The notes under the pieces were generated by a model. That model did no database searches, was not told the DNA's origin, and worked only from the letters and a program-made list of their open reading frames with translations. A program made the translations under genes and the position numbers. This document shows positions 63,127 through 64,000 of a stretch of 64,000 nt of DNA, piece by piece (the stretch's first letter is position 1; the number at the start of each line of letters is the position of its first letter). Source of the stretch: Bromus sterilis (Eukaryota > Streptophyta > Magnoliopsida > Poales > Poaceae); NCBI GenBank assembly GCA_950022295.1, contig OX465600.1:293987782-294051781 (forward strand). The letters run 5' to 3'.

Positions 63127-64000
63127 TGTCACAACCCAAGTTTAGGTATGTGCTAGGGTTCAAGTGCTCTTTGCATCATGTGAAAATTTCAAAAGAAATT
63201 CAAAAATGGGGAAAAGAAAAGCCCTAGAGAATTTAATTCAAAAGGCCAGATAAAAATTGCTTCCAAAAATTCCTCTGGTATTTTTGAAAAGTCTTATAAA
63301 TATGCATGATCACATATAAAGTGCAGTGGGTCCCACTGCATGCACCAAGATTTGTCAAAAAATCCAAATAGGGCTTGGAATTTAATTAAATACCCTATTT
63401 GATTTGAAATTCAAATTAATTGAATTTCAAAAATCTCCAAAACTTGGGAGTGGCTAGTTATATGTCACATAAGTCCAAATTAAAGTTTTGGGATTTTTAT
63501 AAAATGTTTTGGTATTTATTTATCAGAACAAACAAATGAAAGAAAAACAAAACAAAAAGAAAAATAGAAAAAGGAAACCGAGCCCACTTACCTGGGCCTC
63601 GGGCCCAACTAGTTTCCCCACAGCCCAGCCCACCTCCTCGCGTGTCGTCTTCCTCCCCGGATCCCGAAGCAGCTCGGTGGCGAGCTCACCGCCGCGCACG
63701 CCACCGAGGAGCTTCCAGGGGGCCCTCTTGTCCCTCAGGACGCCACGACGACGCCCAGAACGTTCCGCACCCCTCCCCCTTGCTCCTGGTCACCATCCAC
63801 CTCTCCCTCTCGCCGATTTCGTCACGGCCGAGAGTTCGCCGGAGCGCGCCACCATGACAGTCGTGGCCAACGGCCACCACTCGTCGCGTAAATCTGTCCA
63901 GGAGACTCCCCGACGTCGCCTTCGTCTTCACGCGCGAGTAATCGAGCCGGTGAGCTCCACAGACGCCTCGCCCTTCGTCGTCTTCATCGCCGGACCGCAC
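63127..64000 (+). repeat. Start of a Tekay/Del-type LTR, cut by the window edge
   Basis: It starts TGTCACAACCCAAGTTTAGG and follows the same order as 2953-3900: GCATCATGTGAAAATTTC, AAAAGGCCAGATAAAAATTG, then the GC-rich block from about 63590. It shows the intact LTR start that is partly deleted in the solo copy. The rest lies outside the window. Confidence 0.8.

Overview
This window looks like intergenic DNA from a large plant genome, most likely a Triticeae grass (wheat, goatgrass or barley). I see no intact host gene. Almost everything is nested LTR retrotransposon: Ty3/gypsy elements of the Tat/Ogre, Athila and Tekay/Del types, and one Ty1/copia Sirevirus (Maximus type). There is also one PIF/Harbinger DNA element and a CACTA end. 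The Triticeae assignment rests on recognising these repeat families and is an inference.

Layout. 1-806: unclassified GC-rich sequence. 810-2890: Harbinger element carrying only the SANT/NAM-associated ORF1, flanked by TTA. 2953-7008: a 4.06-kb solo LTR of the Tekay/Del type. 7591-7843 plus 34130-35253: an Athila-type LTR split by element I. Element I (7844-34124, minus strand, Tat/Ogre type) has decayed gag-pol (21050 down to 15036) and a seven-exon gene on the opposite strand (9496-13320). Its 5' LTR is split by element K (21435-33521, minus strand, Sirevirus, GTATG duplication). 35254-45445: a pile of Athila-type LTRs in both orientations with scraps of gag-protease. 45446-49848: a Tekay-type reverse-transcriptase scrap and two LTR ends in head-to-head inverted orientation. 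49849-50501: an Athila gag-protease scrap with its primer binding site. 50502-51569 plus 61364-61944: an Athila LTR split by element J (51570-61358, plus strand, Tat/Ogre type, ATCAC duplication). Element J has gag-protease but no reverse transcriptase, and an eight-exon gene on the opposite strand. 61945-64000: an unclassified stretch with a diverged 314-bp duplication, a CACTA end, a gene-like scrap, and the start of a second Tekay-type LTR.

How the parts work together. Elements I and J share one plan. Sense gag(-pol) and a spliced antisense gene converge, a satellite-like tandem array lies between their 3' ends, and the antisense gene has its own TATA box. Upstream of that promoter, towards the 3' LTR, lie short dyads built on CGAGT/ACTCG half-sites. 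In element I these dyads have a fixed geometry (six-base half-sites, eight-base spacer, 20 bp in all) and recur in the LTR, upstream of the antisense promoter and twice per 243-bp repeat unit. This is the most promising unexplained structure in the window. Element K is very young: its LTRs differ at about six of roughly 1440 aligned sites. It has an intact pol and a 1187-codon third ORF with its own upstream TATA box, but it has lost the end of its 5' LTR, its primer binding site and the start of gag.

All coordinates and motifs were read by eye. Splice sites, promoters and LTR divergence counts are predictions from sequence alone.
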